The translations under genes were made by a program, and so were the position numbers. Positions 19,189 through 27,631 of a DNA stretch of 64,000 bases are shown in pieces. Source of the DNA: Lactobacillus sp. ESL0677 (GTDB lineage: Bacteria; Bacillota; Bacilli; Lactobacillales; Lactobacillaceae). Location of the stretch: the NCBI RefSeq assembly GCF_029392875.1, contig NZ_CP113946.1, positions 1,612,001 through 1,676,000 of the forward strand. Direction: 5' to 3'. The notes beneath the pieces were generated by a model, which was given only the letters and a program-made list of their open reading frames with translations, ran no database searches and was not told the DNA's origin. Position 1 is the first letter of the stretch. Each line of letters starts with the position of its first letter.

Positions 19189-20076
19189 TTAGATAAATTC
19201 CGTTACGGCAGCAGCAACCAAAATAATGATTAACCCAGCAATCGTCACGGCCATCTCTTTTTTGGTCTTTTTCTGACCTAAGAACCAGATACCAGTTAGA
19301 GTTGCTAAAATAACCGAAGTCTGTGACAAGACAAAGCCTGTTGCTAGACCATTCATATTTGGCTGCGCTGAAATCAGATAGGTTAGAGCAGCAAAGGCGA
19401 AGAAGAAACCAGCAAAAATTTGCTTGTAGGAAACAACCTCCGTGAATGGATTCCCCTCTTTGTGTTTGACGGCAACATAGATGCCATACACAATCCCCGT
19501 CAGCAGCATCCCAATCGCTTGCGGCAAAAAGGCGTGTTGACCATCAATATGAGCAGCTTGTGGTGCAGCCGAGTAAGCCCAATAACCAATCTCACCAAAC
19601 AATAGCCAAATGGTAGCCTTTTTAAGCAGGTTCGATTTTTGCGCGGTTTTCTTTTCTGACCAGACTGTCATGTAGGCACCAAGAATAATCGCTACTAGAG
19701 CAATTGTTCCAACTATCTTGGCAAGGATGCCCGGCCAATTACCCAAGGCAATCACGCCCCATAATGAGGCACCTAATAATTGGAAGGCAGTTGTAATTGG
19801 CATTGACCGCGATGAGCCAACCAAGCCAAAGGACATAAAGGTAACAATCTGCGCACTTGCCCAGCCAACTCCAGAAATAATTGACAATAACAGTGCAGTC
19901 CCAGTAGGCAAAGCATAGCCACCAACAAGTGCATAAACTAGGCCGAAGATGAAGGTGCCTAAGGTGGTACCTAAAATTTGGTTGGCAGGTTTACCACCAA
20001 TTTTGGACGCGATTGTCGGGAACAAACCCCAGCCCAAGAGTGGACCAAGACCAACTAATAATGCGGTTGTATTCAC
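19189..20076 (-). CDS. rbsU: Ribose/glucose uptake protein of the GRP family
   Basis: 295 residues with about ten membrane helices and the GRP (glucose/ribose porter) sequence pattern, beginning TALLVGLGPLLGWGLFPTIA. In lactobacilli the RbsU-type permease replaces the RbsABC transporter and sits with rbsD and rbsK, exactly as here. It imports ribose (or glucose) by proton coupling. It lies 15 bases downstream of rbsD. The substrate is inferred from the operon. Confidence 0.9.
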   Translation of the reverse strand: MNTTALLVGLGPLLGWGLFPTIASKIGGKPANQILGTTLGTFIFGLVYALVGGYALPTGTALLLSIISGVGWASAQIVTFMSFGLVGSSRSMPITTAFQLLGASLWGVIALGNWPGILAKIVGTIALVAIILGAYMTVWSEKKTAQKSNLLKKATIWLLFGEIGYWAYSAAPQAAHIDGQHAFLPQAIGMLLTGIVYGIYVAVKHKEGNPFTEVVSYKQIFAGFFFAFAALTYLISAQPNMNGLATGFVLSQTSVILATLTGIWFLGQKKTKKEMAVTIAGLIIILVAAAVTEFI

Positions 20077-20091
20077 TTTTTTCTCCTAGCT

Positions 20092-20487
20092 TTAAAAAAC
20101 AACGTTACTTTCGAGTAAAATATTCGCAAATGGCGTCATTTCACCAGTTCTAACAAAAGCCTTACAATCCTTTAAGCTTTCTTTTAATTCATCATGCGTA
20201 ATAAATTCAATTGGCGTATCTGGCAGGCGTTTCTTAATTTGTGCTAGCATTTCTGGATTTTCCGTTTTAATTTCACTAGCTAAAAAAATCCGTTGAATGC
20301 CCAATTCTTCAAGAACATTGTTGAGCACATCCATAAAGCTAGGGATGCCGTTAGTCACGGCCAAGTCAATCTTTTCTGTGCCCTTAGGAACAGGCGTGCC
20401 AGCATCACCAATTGCCAGCTTGTCAAAATGTCCCATCGTTGCAATTACTCGCGATAAATCTGAATTAATTACTTTTGTCTTTTTCAT
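20092..20487 (-). CDS. rbsD: D-ribose pyranase
   Basis: 131 residues, full length for RbsD. It shows the conserved N-terminal [19 protein letters not shown] with the catalytic His and Asp. It interconverts pyranose and furanose forms of ribose, feeding RbsK. Sits between rbsK and rbsU in the ribose operon, 25 bases after rbsK. Confidence 0.95.
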   Translation of the reverse strand: MKKTKVINSDLSRVIATMGHFDKLAIGDAGTPVPKGTEKIDLAVTNGIPSFMDVLNNVLEELGIQRIFLASEIKTENPEMLAQIKKRLPDTPIEFITHDELKESLKDCKAFVRTGEMTPFANILLESNVVF

Positions 20488-20512
20488 CTTAAACTACTTT
20501 CTACTATTAAAA

Positions 20513-21427
20513 TTACTTAACTTGGTCGATTTCCTTCTTGTACGGAATTGATGGCTGGGCACCATAACGCTGAACCGTTAATGATGAAGCCTTGTTAGCG
20601 AAAATAATCGCCTCACGCAAGTTAGAAAAGTCCGGTTTTAATAAGCTGGACATGGCACCGATAAAGGTATCGCCGGCAGCGGTTGTATCGACAGCCTTAA
20701 CTTTAAAGGCTGGAACCAACTCGCTCTGGCCGTTAAAGTCATAAAAGGCACCTTTAGAACCAATCGTAATAATTACCGCTTCTACACCAAGATCATGTAA
20801 TTTGCCAGCAGCTTGCCGAGCGCTAGCCTCATCAACAACTTGAACGCCAGTAATCGTTGCCGCTTCAGTTTCATTTGGCGCAATCATATCAGTCAATTGC
20901 AGTAACTCCACTGGAATCTTAGCCATTGCTGGTGCTGGATTTAAAATCGTTTTAACACCGTGAGCACGAGCGATTTCAAAGCCCTTAATTGTTGCCCCAA
21001 TCGGCGTTTCAAACTGGGCAATGACAAAATCACTATCCGTAATCAGCGCGCTCTTTTGCGCAATTGCATCAGCGTTAAACGCGTAATTGGCACCGGCATA
21101 AATCGTAATCGAGTTCTGCCCCTCATCATCAACTGAAATAAAGGCTTGGCCCGTTGACTCATCCTTAATTGTTGCAATTCCAGAAACATCAATCCCCTCT
21201 TGCTTGAGCAAGTCTAACATTTCAGTTCCTGGCGCATCATCACCAACAGCCCCAATAAAGCTAGTCGTGCAGCCAGACCGTGCTGCTGCAACTGCCTGGT
21301 TAGCACCCTTGCCACCAGCTGCTGAATAGTGTTCCTTAGCATGGATTGTTTCCCCCGGCTTAACCATCCGCTCAACACGCAGGTTGGTATCAAGGTTAAT
21401 ACTGCCGATAACAGTAACTTTATTCAT
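20513..21427 (-). CDS. rbsK: Ribokinase
   Basis: 304 residues, PfkB family. N-terminal GSINLDTNLRVERMVKPGET and AAGGKGANQAVAAARSG bind the sugar. DTTAAGDTFIGA near the C-terminus carries the catalytic Asp and anion hole. It phosphorylates ribose to ribose-5-phosphate, the precursor used by Prs, also in this window. First gene of the operon; a cre-like site overlaps its -35. Confidence 0.96.
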   Translation of the reverse strand: MNKVTVIGSINLDTNLRVERMVKPGETIHAKEHYSAAGGKGANQAVAAARSGCTTSFIGAVGDDAPGTEMLDLLKQEGIDVSGIATIKDESTGQAFISVDDEGQNSITIYAGANYAFNADAIAQKSALITDSDFVIAQFETPIGATIKGFEIARAHGVKTILNPAPAMAKIPVELLQLTDMIAPNETEAATITGVQVVDEASARQAAGKLHDLGVEAVIITIGSKGAFYDFNGQSELVPAFKVKAVDTTAAGDTFIGAMSSLLKPDFSNLREAIIFANKASSLTVQRYGAQPSIPYKKEIDQVK

Positions 21428-21483
21428 CTTGTTCTCCTTTTAACAAACTGCCAAAGCATTTTAACTAATTTGCTTCTATCAAA

Positions 21484-21511
21484 ATAATATCATACTTGTA
21501 ATTGCTTTCAA
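21484..21511 (-). promoter_or_regulatory. rbsK promoter with overlapping cre-like site
   Basis: On the minus strand -35 TTGAAA (21506-21511) and -10 TATTAT (21484-21489) are 16 bases apart. TGAAAGCAATTACA (21497-21510) matches the catabolite-responsive element TGWAANCGNTNWCA except for A in place of the central G, and covers part of the -35. CcpA (or a LacI-type RbsR) binding here would repress the operon on glucose. The regulator is inferred. Confidence 0.55.
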
Positions 21512-21578
21512 ATGTGCTAAAGAAAATTATTACAAACGTTCACGAACCGCAATCTTAGTTTTTTAACGCTATTTACCA

Positions 21579-21584
21579 TATAAT
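21579..21584 (+). promoter_or_regulatory. -10 element of the amino-acid permease gene
   Basis: A consensus TATAAT lies 34 bases before the ATG at 21619. The -35 region is weak. AGTAAGGA serves as ribosome binding site. Confidence 0.45.
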
Positions 21585-21618
21585 GTTGAAGTTACTTTAA
21601 ATTAGTAAGGACGTAATT

Positions 21619-22923
21619 ATGAAAAGACAACTCACATTATCCGCCGCACTGGCAACCGTCATGGGCACCATGATTGGTGGCGGCGCCTTTTTCAAAATCG
21701 CCAGCGTTTCGGCATTAACTCATAACGCTTGGTTAAGTATCCTTGTTTGGCCCCTAGCCGGATTCATTACCCTAATGGCTGGACTCAGCGTGGCCGAACT
21801 TGCCGCGATTTTTCCAGAAGACGGCGGCCCAGTTAAATATTTACAAGAAATTTATGGCCCTAAAATTGCCTTTCTCTTTGGCTGGTCGCTGATCATCGTT
21901 TATTATCCGGCCAATATTGCTGCCCTTTCAATTGTGTTTGCGACGCAGTTAAAACAAATCCCGAATTTTAGTAATTTTTCTACTACTGGCGTGGCTCTGA
22001 TCGTCATGCTAGTTATCCTGCTAGTCAATTGGCTGGGTTCCAAATTAAGCAGCGAAGTCCAGAAACTGGCGCTAATAATCAAGCTATTACCAATTGCCGC
22101 AATCATCATCTTTGCGATCTTTAGCAGTAGCACCAATCAATTAGCTGGCGCACCATTGCCGCACTTGAACTCTGCTAATGGTGCTGCCTTTGGTCAAGCT
22201 CTGCTGGCCGTGCTTTTTGCTTATGACGGTTGGTTAAGCATCGGCAATCTAGCAGGTGAAATTAAAAATCCGGCCAAAACCCTGTCCCGTGCTATTACTT
22301 GGGGCGTGTTTGGAGTGACTATTGTTTATACCCTACTCAATTGGAGCTATGTTCGCATCGTGCCGTGGGCAAAAATCACTGGTAACCAGGCAGCCGCGCT
22401 ACTGACAGCACAACATCTTTTTGGTAACTTGGGCGGTTTAATTATCAGCATTGGCATTCTGGTATCAGTCTTTGGTGCCATTAACGGTCACCTCATGGTC
22501 GGTTCCAGAATGCCGTACACTTTAGGACGGCAAGAGAAGTTGCCAGCAGCCCAATTTTTTGGCAAATTAAATCGTAAGACAGTTGTGCCTACCAACAGTA
22601 TGCTCTTTGAATGCGCAATTGCTGCCGTCATGATCTTTTCGGGAACTTTTAACAGTTTAACCGACATGCTAGTTTATGTTTCGTGGATTTTTTCAATTCT
22701 GTTATTTATTGGCGTTTTTATTCTACGCCAACGCCAACCGGAATTAATACGACCATACAAAATACCACTGTTCCCGTGGCCACCAATTCTCGCTATTATC
22801 GGTGCCTTGTTCATTGTAATTAACACAACATTAACGCAGCCACTCCTTGCCCTTACCGGTATTTTGCTAACTCTATCTGGCTGGCCAGTGTACATTTGGA
22901 CACAACACCACAATACTCATTAA
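21619..22923 (+). CDS. APC-superfamily amino-acid permease
   Basis: 434 residues with about twelve membrane helices. The start TVMGTMIGGGAFF is the glycine-rich TM1 substrate-binding motif of APC transporters, and the protein resembles the LAT/SteT-like exchangers in pattern and length. Substrate cannot be told from the sequence. A monocistronic plus-strand gene divergent from rbsK, with its own -10 and a strong terminator. Confidence 0.85.
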   Translation: MKRQLTLSAALATVMGTMIGGGAFFKIASVSALTHNAWLSILVWPLAGFITLMAGLSVAELAAIFPEDGGPVKYLQEIYGPKIAFLFGWSLIIVYYPANIAALSIVFATQLKQIPNFSNFSTTGVALIVMLVILLVNWLGSKLSSEVQKLALIIKLLPIAAIIIFAIFSSSTNQLAGAPLPHLNSANGAAFGQALLAVLFAYDGWLSIGNLAGEIKNPAKTLSRAITWGVFGVTIVYTLLNWSYVRIVPWAKITGNQAAALLTAQHLFGNLGGLIISIGILVSVFGAINGHLMVGSRMPYTLGRQEKLPAAQFFGKLNRKTVVPTNSMLFECAIAAVMIFSGTFNSLTDMLVYVSWIFSILLFIGVFILRQRQPELIRPYKIPLFPWPPILAIIGALFIVINTTLTQPLLALTGILLTLSGWPVYIWTQHHNTH

Positions 22924-22931
22924 AACAAATC

Positions 22932-22966
22932 AAAAAGGCTAAAAACTTCACGTTTTTAGCCTTTTT
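22932..22966. terminator. Bidirectional terminator, permease / DUF4097 gene
   Basis: A perfect stem AAAAAGGCTAAAAAC / GTTTTTAGCCTTTTT with a 5-base loop separates two convergent genes and has a T-run in both directions. Confidence 0.85.
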
Positions 22967-22967
22967 T

Positions 22968-24008
22968 CTATTTAATAACAATATCATCGTCACTAGCTTC
23001 AGCTTTAATTGTTCCAACTGAGTTAGCTACTTTCTTATTAAATTTAGTATAGTTAGCCGAGCTGCGATGAACCTTCTTGCCACGGAATTTAATTTGTCCT
23101 TCACCGGTTGTCAATAAATCATAGTTAATATTTGCTGGATTATGTTTCATTATTAATGAGCTCTGCTTGAGACCAAAAGTATTTTTACCAGTAAATTTAT
23201 TGCGTGACATATTTAGGTCTACCTGATCCAAAGAAAATTTCATTGTGTCAACAATACTCTTATTTATTAGGACTTCGCCATCGCTATCAGAAATCTTACC
23301 ATGGTGAAATTCTGATGAATAAGTTTCAAAGTCACCACCAACTATATTTGCCACTAACTTCTTTTTAACAACTAATTTATTCATTTCCAATACACAATTA
23401 TCCAAATCAAATTTGCTATTATTAAAAGTACAATTATCAATATCCGTATCAGACATATCAGTACTAATTTGTGCTCGCTCTACCTGCAAATTATGCAGTT
23501 GTAAATCATCTTGCTCATTATAATCAGCAATATCAACTATTAATTTTTTCAAGTTTAAATCTGATACTTTTAAACTTCCTTGCGTATTATTATCTTCAAT
23601 CTTAGTTAAGGCTGCTTTAGTTGGTACCGTAATTTCAACTTCTGGGCGTTGTTTATAAAACTTCCAATCAATCGTAATTGGATAGGTTTGGTGACGTTGA
23701 CCGATTACGATTTTATCCTTTACTTTGTTAACAACGAGTAAATGTTCTTTAGTATCATTAACCTTGATCTGATACTTATTGCCGCGATGAATTCGATAAT
23801 CGACTTCGCCAGTATTTAGTTCAACCTGACTAAATTTCTTATAAGATAAGGTTCGTGTATGTGAAAAGGTCTTGGCATCAAGCACTTGAAAGTTGGTTAA
23901 ATCTGTCCCAACGACTGGTTGCAAACCGCCATTAATATAACCGGCAATTGTTAAAATCAAACCAATTATTAAAGTTGCAGCTCCTATTTTATAAAATCGC
24001 TTCATCAT
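22968..24008 (-). CDS. DUF4097-type membrane-anchored beta-repeat protein
   Basis: 346 residues. An N-terminal membrane helix (about residues 8-25) is followed by a long beta-rich region with short repeated strands, as in DUF4097 putative adhesin/head-tail families. It overlaps the DUF1700 gene by 4 bases and belongs to the padR-DUF1700-DUF4097 module. Modules of this kind are common in lactobacilli; the role is unknown, and envelope-stress sensing is only a suggestion. Topology: short N-terminus inside, repeats outside. Confidence 0.75.
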   Translation of the reverse strand: MMKRFYKIGAATLIIGLILTIAGYINGGLQPVVGTDLTNFQVLDAKTFSHTRTLSYKKFSQVELNTGEVDYRIHRGNKYQIKVNDTKEHLLVVNKVKDKIVIGQRHQTYPITIDWKFYKQRPEVEITVPTKAALTKIEDNNTQGSLKVSDLNLKKLIVDIADYNEQDDLQLHNLQVERAQISTDMSDTDIDNCTFNNSKFDLDNCVLEMNKLVVKKKLVANIVGGDFETYSSEFHHGKISDSDGEVLINKSIVDTMKFSLDQVDLNMSRNKFTGKNTFGLKQSSLIMKHNPANINYDLLTTGEGQIKFRGKKVHRSSANYTKFNKKVANSVGTIKAEASDDDIVIK

Positions 24009-24658
24009 TTGGCCTCCTTGTCAGTTTTAGTTTGGTAATAGCGTTTTTTAAAGATTTTTCTACCCAAAAAGCGTGCAAATTGTGCACATTTAGCAGCTAA
24101 AAAGCGCACGACTTGGATAATTGCTGGAACAATAAACAGGCAAATGCTAATAACAATCAAGCCTGCTCCTAAATAAAAGAAACCTGGAGCCCAAGAACTC
24201 GCAACCAGCAAGTTCAAGCCAATAACAATTCCTACCACACCAGTAACTAGAAGTCCTAGAGTTAAACCAATAAAGCCAACCAAAATTCCAAGAAATGCAC
24301 AGAATAATCCAAGAAAAATTGCAGTTAAAGTAATCCCGATGATTATTCCCGTTGGAATGGCACAAATACCAACAAAAATGCGCCAAATTGTGTGCAAACT
24401 TTGCGAAGAGGATACGGTATCTTCTGTTGTATCAGCGGCCTCAGTTTCAGATTGATCATTGATGACGTAATCAGCCGCAATCTTACGTGCCAATTGTTGC
24501 GGAGTACCTAATTCTTTTTCAATTGCAGCACGATTTTGAAAATCACCATCTAGCAAGAACTCACGGTAAAATTCCAACACATCATTGCGATCTCCAAGAG
24601 GCAAGGATGACAAATTTTCTTCAACTTCCAAAATGTAGTCATTAATTATTTGTTCCAT
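24005..24658 (-). CDS. DUF1700 membrane protein
   Basis: 217 residues. The first 70 are soluble and helical (LSSLPLGDRNDVLEFYREFL, then ELGTPQQLARKIAADY), the signature of DUF1700. Four glycine-rich membrane helices follow, with a basic C-terminal tail. It overlaps padR by 17 bases and the DUF4097 gene by 4, so the three are translationally coupled. Biochemical function unknown. Confidence 0.8.
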   Translation of the reverse strand: MEQIINDYILEVEENLSSLPLGDRNDVLEFYREFLLDGDFQNRAAIEKELGTPQQLARKIAADYVINDQSETEAADTTEDTVSSSQSLHTIWRIFVGICAIPTGIIIGITLTAIFLGLFCAFLGILVGFIGLTLGLLVTGVVGIVIGLNLLVASSWAPGFFYLGAGLIVISICLFIVPAIIQVVRFLAAKCAQFARFLGRKIFKKRYYQTKTDKEAK

Positions 24659-24965
24659 TTTTCTCTCCCAATATTTGATTAACCTTTGTGCTAAAGTTTA
24701 GCCATTCTTTTTGCACAGCTGCTAATAAGGTCAAACCAGTTTCCGTCAACTGATAATAGCGCCGATTACGGCCCTGATATGGCTGATCATAAGTTGTCAG
24801 ATAGCCGTTTTTCTTTAATCGTCTTAAAACAGGATAGATTGTTGATTCAGAAATATCGAATGTTCCTTGAACCTTCTGTGTCAATGCGTAGCCGTATAAA
24901 TCTTCACCTTTTAAAAAAGAAAGAACAGCACCATCAAGTAATCGTGTTGGTATTTGAATTGCCAT
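24642..24965 (-). CDS. PadR-family transcriptional regulator
   Basis: 107 residues from the ATG at 24965, which has GAGGAG upstream and no conserved sequence before it. Winged helix-turn-helix: DLYGYALTQKVQ, then STIYPVLRRLKKNGYL and the wing GRNRRYYQLTETG, as in PadR. It is the first gene of its operon, and a perfect inverted repeat covers its own -10, so autoregulation is likely. The target is probably the membrane proteins behind it. The ligand is unknown. Confidence 0.9.
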   Translation of the reverse strand: MAIQIPTRLLDGAVLSFLKGEDLYGYALTQKVQGTFDISESTIYPVLRRLKKNGYLTTYDQPYQGRNRRYYQLTETGLTLLAAVQKEWLNFSTKVNQILGEKNGTNN

Positions 24966-24981
24966 ATTGTTTCTCCTCTCT

Positions 24982-25024
24982 ATATTATATTTCATATAAT
25001 ATTATGGCAAACTAAAAAAGTCAA
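24982..25024 (-). promoter_or_regulatory. padR promoter and candidate PadR operator
   Basis: -35 TTGACT (25019-25024) and -10 TATTAT (24996-25001) are 17 bases apart on the minus strand. A perfect inverted repeat, ATATTATAT / ATATAATAT with a 3-base centre (24982-25002), spans the -10 and the start region. Placement fits autorepression by PadR. A second inverted repeat (25019-25046) includes the -35. Confidence 0.6.
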
Positions 25025-25077
25025 CAAATATTTAAATAAGTTGACTTTTTTCTCAATAAAATTATTTAGATTACAAC

Positions 25078-25118
25078 AAAGGAACCACTATTAAACTCAA
25101 GTTAAATAGTGGTTCTTA
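25078..25118 (-). terminator. Terminator after guaA
   Basis: A long AT-rich inverted repeat with core arms GAACCACTATT / AATAGTGGTTC and a short U-rich tail on the minus strand, directly after the guaA stop. Confidence 0.65.
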
Positions 25119-25129
25119 GTTATTAGATC

Positions 25130-26686
25130 CTATTCCCATTCAATTGTTGAAGGTGGCTTACTCGTGACATCATAGACGACGCGGTTAATGTTCGGCACCT
25201 CATCGACAATGCGCGTGGAAATTTTTTGCAAAGCATCCCACGGCAAACGGGCAAAATCTGCGGTCATGCCATCAATCGAGGTTACGGCACGAATGCCAAT
25301 CGTGTAGTCATAAGTGCGACCATCACCCATCACGCCAACTGACTTGATGCCGGGCAAAACAGTAAAGTACTGCCAGACCTTTTCTTGCAAACCAGCCTTT
25401 TTGATTTCGTCTCGTAAAATGGCATCACTCTCACGTACCAAGGCCAACTTATCCTCGGTTACTTCACCTAAAACGCGAATCCCAAGTCCTGGACCTGGGA
25501 ACGGTTGCCGCCAAACCAAATCGTGCGGGATTCCCAACTTTTCACCTAGTTCACGCACTTCATCCTTAAACAATTTGCGCAAAGGCTCAATCAGCTTAAA
25601 GTGCATATCTTCCGGTAAGCCACCAACATTATGGTGTGACTTTATTGTTTGTGCAGTGTTAGTGCCACTCTCAATCACATCAGTATAGAGTGTGCCTTGA
25701 GCTAAAAAGTCAGCATCAGGGATTTTTTGTGCTTCTTCATTGAAAACCTCGATGAACTCCTTGCCGATGATTTTACGCTTTTGTTCTGGGTCAGTAACAC
25801 CCCGCAATTTATTCAAAAAGCGATCTTTGGCATTAACGCGAACAATGTTCACACCTAAGTCACGGCTAAGAGCTGCCATAACTTCATCGCCCTCGTTCTT
25901 CCGGAGCATGCCATGATCAACAAAAATTGCTGTCATTTGGTCGCCGATTGCCTTGTGCAATAAGGTTGCCGTCACGCTGGAGTCAACACCACCAGACAAA
26001 CCCAAAATCACCTTTTTATCGCCAACCTCTGCACGAATATCAGCAATCTTCATTTCGATAAAGTCAGTCATTGACCAATCAGACTTGGCCTTGCAAACCT
26101 TGAAGGCAAAATTTTTTAAAATATCCAAGCCATACTGGGTGTTGCGCACCTCAGCGTGAAATTGGATACCGTAGAATTTAGCCGAATTGTTCGCAATTGC
26201 AGAAATCGGGCAATTTTTACTAGAAGCAACTGTCGTAAAGCCATCAGGTTCCTTAGTTACCAAGTCGCCATGACTCATCCAAACATATTCATCCTTTGGC
26301 AGACCACTAAACAAGACAGAATCAGGAGCTTCAACCTTAATATCGGCACGCCCATATTCCGAATTATCGGCCGGCTCTACCTTGCCGCCCAAGTAATATG
26401 ACATCAGTTGCATCCCATAACAAATGCCCAAAATAGGAATCCCTAATTTAAAAATCTCGGGGTCAACTTTCAGCGCCTCTTCGGCATAAATACTATTCGG
26501 CCCACCAGAAAAGATTATGCCCTTAGGAGCAATTTTTTTGATTTCTGCCATACTAATATCGTGTGGCAATAATTCCGAATAAATGCCAAAATCACGCAAT
26601 CGCCGCGTAATTAATTGATTATATTGACTACCAAAATCTAAAACAATAATTTCATCAAAATCACTGATATTTTTGTTCACGGCCAT
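25130..26686 (-). CDS. guaA: GMP synthase (glutamine-hydrolysing)
   Basis: 518 residues from the ATG at 26686 (AAAGGA upstream; an in-frame TTG two codons earlier is rejected). The N-terminal class I amidotransferase has the nucleophile in GICYGMQ and the His/Glu in GIQFHAEV. The PP-loop ATP pyrophosphatase domain shows [10 protein letters not shown], and the C-terminal dimerisation domain is present. It converts XMP to GMP. Divergent from xpt-pbuX, which salvages xanthine into the same pathway. Confidence 0.97.
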   Translation of the reverse strand: MAVNKNISDFDEIIVLDFGSQYNQLITRRLRDFGIYSELLPHDISMAEIKKIAPKGIIFSGGPNSIYAEEALKVDPEIFKLGIPILGICYGMQLMSYYLGGKVEPADNSEYGRADIKVEAPDSVLFSGLPKDEYVWMSHGDLVTKEPDGFTTVASSKNCPISAIANNSAKFYGIQFHAEVRNTQYGLDILKNFAFKVCKAKSDWSMTDFIEMKIADIRAEVGDKKVILGLSGGVDSSVTATLLHKAIGDQMTAIFVDHGMLRKNEGDEVMAALSRDLGVNIVRVNAKDRFLNKLRGVTDPEQKRKIIGKEFIEVFNEEAQKIPDADFLAQGTLYTDVIESGTNTAQTIKSHHNVGGLPEDMHFKLIEPLRKLFKDEVRELGEKLGIPHDLVWRQPFPGPGLGIRVLGEVTEDKLALVRESDAILRDEIKKAGLQEKVWQYFTVLPGIKSVGVMGDGRTYDYTIGIRAVTSIDGMTADFARLPWDALQKISTRIVDEVPNINRVVYDVTSKPPSTIEWE

Positions 26687-26886
26687 CCCCAAATCCTTTG
26701 TAAAACTATACTTTAAATTTAGTTAAACCATACTAGGAATTATGATTGCGGTCAACCATTTTCTTCCCAAAATATTTTTAAAAGCGAATTATATCCTATA
26801 TATGCCAATAATAATTCGTTTTTTAAATAAAATTTATTCTTGCATGCACTGCTCATCTCTGTTAGAATTCATTCAACACATAAATA

Positions 26887-26956
26887 TTAATCTGTATATT
26901 GTCGTAATCAGGTCGACAGTTTCTACTCAGAACCGAAATTCTGAACTATGGATTGA
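26887..26956 (+). ncRNA. Purine (guanine-type) riboswitch aptamer before xpt
   Basis: Three helices can be drawn. P1 is TTAATCTGTA (26887-26896) with TATGGATTGA (26947-26956). P2 is TGTCG / CGACA (26900-26904, 26914-26918). P3 is TCAGAA / TTCTGA (26927-26932, 26939-26944). The joining region GTTTCTAC matches the family core; loop 2 carries GG and loop 3 CC for the loop-loop contact. The specificity base in J3/1 (26946) is C, which pairs with guanine or hypoxanthine rather than adenine. A terminator follows. Confidence 0.88.
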
Positions 26957-26991
26957 GCAGCATCTTTTAGTGGTCGTACTGACTACTTTTT

Positions 26992-27038
26992 AAGGGCTTC
27001 TTTTACCATAGTTTTGGTAGAAGAGGCCCTTATTTTTT
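26992..27038 (+). terminator. Riboswitch-controlled terminator before xpt
   Basis: A long stem (AAGGGC...TTTTACCA with TGGTAGAAGAGGCCCTT) is followed by seven U, ending three bases before the xpt Shine-Dalgarno sequence. A smaller hairpin with U5 (26969-26992) lies between it and the aptamer and may take part in the switch. Confidence 0.8.
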
Positions 27039-27052
27039 TCAAGGAGGAAAAC

Positions 27053-27631
27053 GTGAAGTTACTAGAAGACCGCATTAGACGTGATGGTGAAGTTTTGCCC
27101 GGAAATGTCCTGAAAATCAACTCGTTTTTGAATCATCAAGTTGATCCTGAATTGATGATTGCCTGCGGGCAAGAATTTGCCCGACGCTTTCAAGATAATG
27201 GCATTACCAAAGTCTTGACTTGTGAGGCTTCCGGCATTGCCCCGGGGATTATGGCTGCTTTTGAATTGCACGTACCGATGGTATTTGCCCGCAAGAAGAA
27301 GCCGTCGACACTTAATGATGCGGTTTACTGGGCCGACGTCTTTTCTTACACCAAAAAGATCACTAACAAGATCTGTGTCGAGCAAAAATTCCTGAGTGAA
27401 AACGACACACTGCTAATTATCGACGACTTTTTAGCTCATGGTGAGGCTGTTAAGGGCATGATTAATATTGCCGAGCAAGCTCATGCAAAGATTGCCGGCG
27501 TTGGTGTGGTCGTTGCCAAAACCTTTCAGGGTGGTAGCGATTGGATTCAAGATCACAATTATCGCTTAGAAGCTTTAGCCAATATTACGAGCTTAAAAGA
27601 CGAAAAAGTACATTTTGCGGGTGAAGAATAA
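27053..27631 (+). CDS. xpt: Xanthine phosphoribosyltransferase
   Basis: 192 residues from the GTG at 27053, chosen because AAGGAGG lies six bases upstream and KLLEDRIRRDGEVLPGNVLK is the conserved Xpt start; the longer frame runs back into the terminator. The PRPP-binding motif is LLIIDDFLAHGEA. It makes XMP from xanthine and PRPP, feeding GuaA across the divergent region. Its stop overlaps the pbuX ATG by one base. Confidence 0.96.
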   Translation: MKLLEDRIRRDGEVLPGNVLKINSFLNHQVDPELMIACGQEFARRFQDNGITKVLTCEASGIAPGIMAAFELHVPMVFARKKKPSTLNDAVYWADVFSYTKKITNKICVEQKFLSENDTLLIIDDFLAHGEAVKGMINIAEQAHAKIAGVGVVVAKTFQGGSDWIQDHNYRLEALANITSLKDEKVHFAGEE

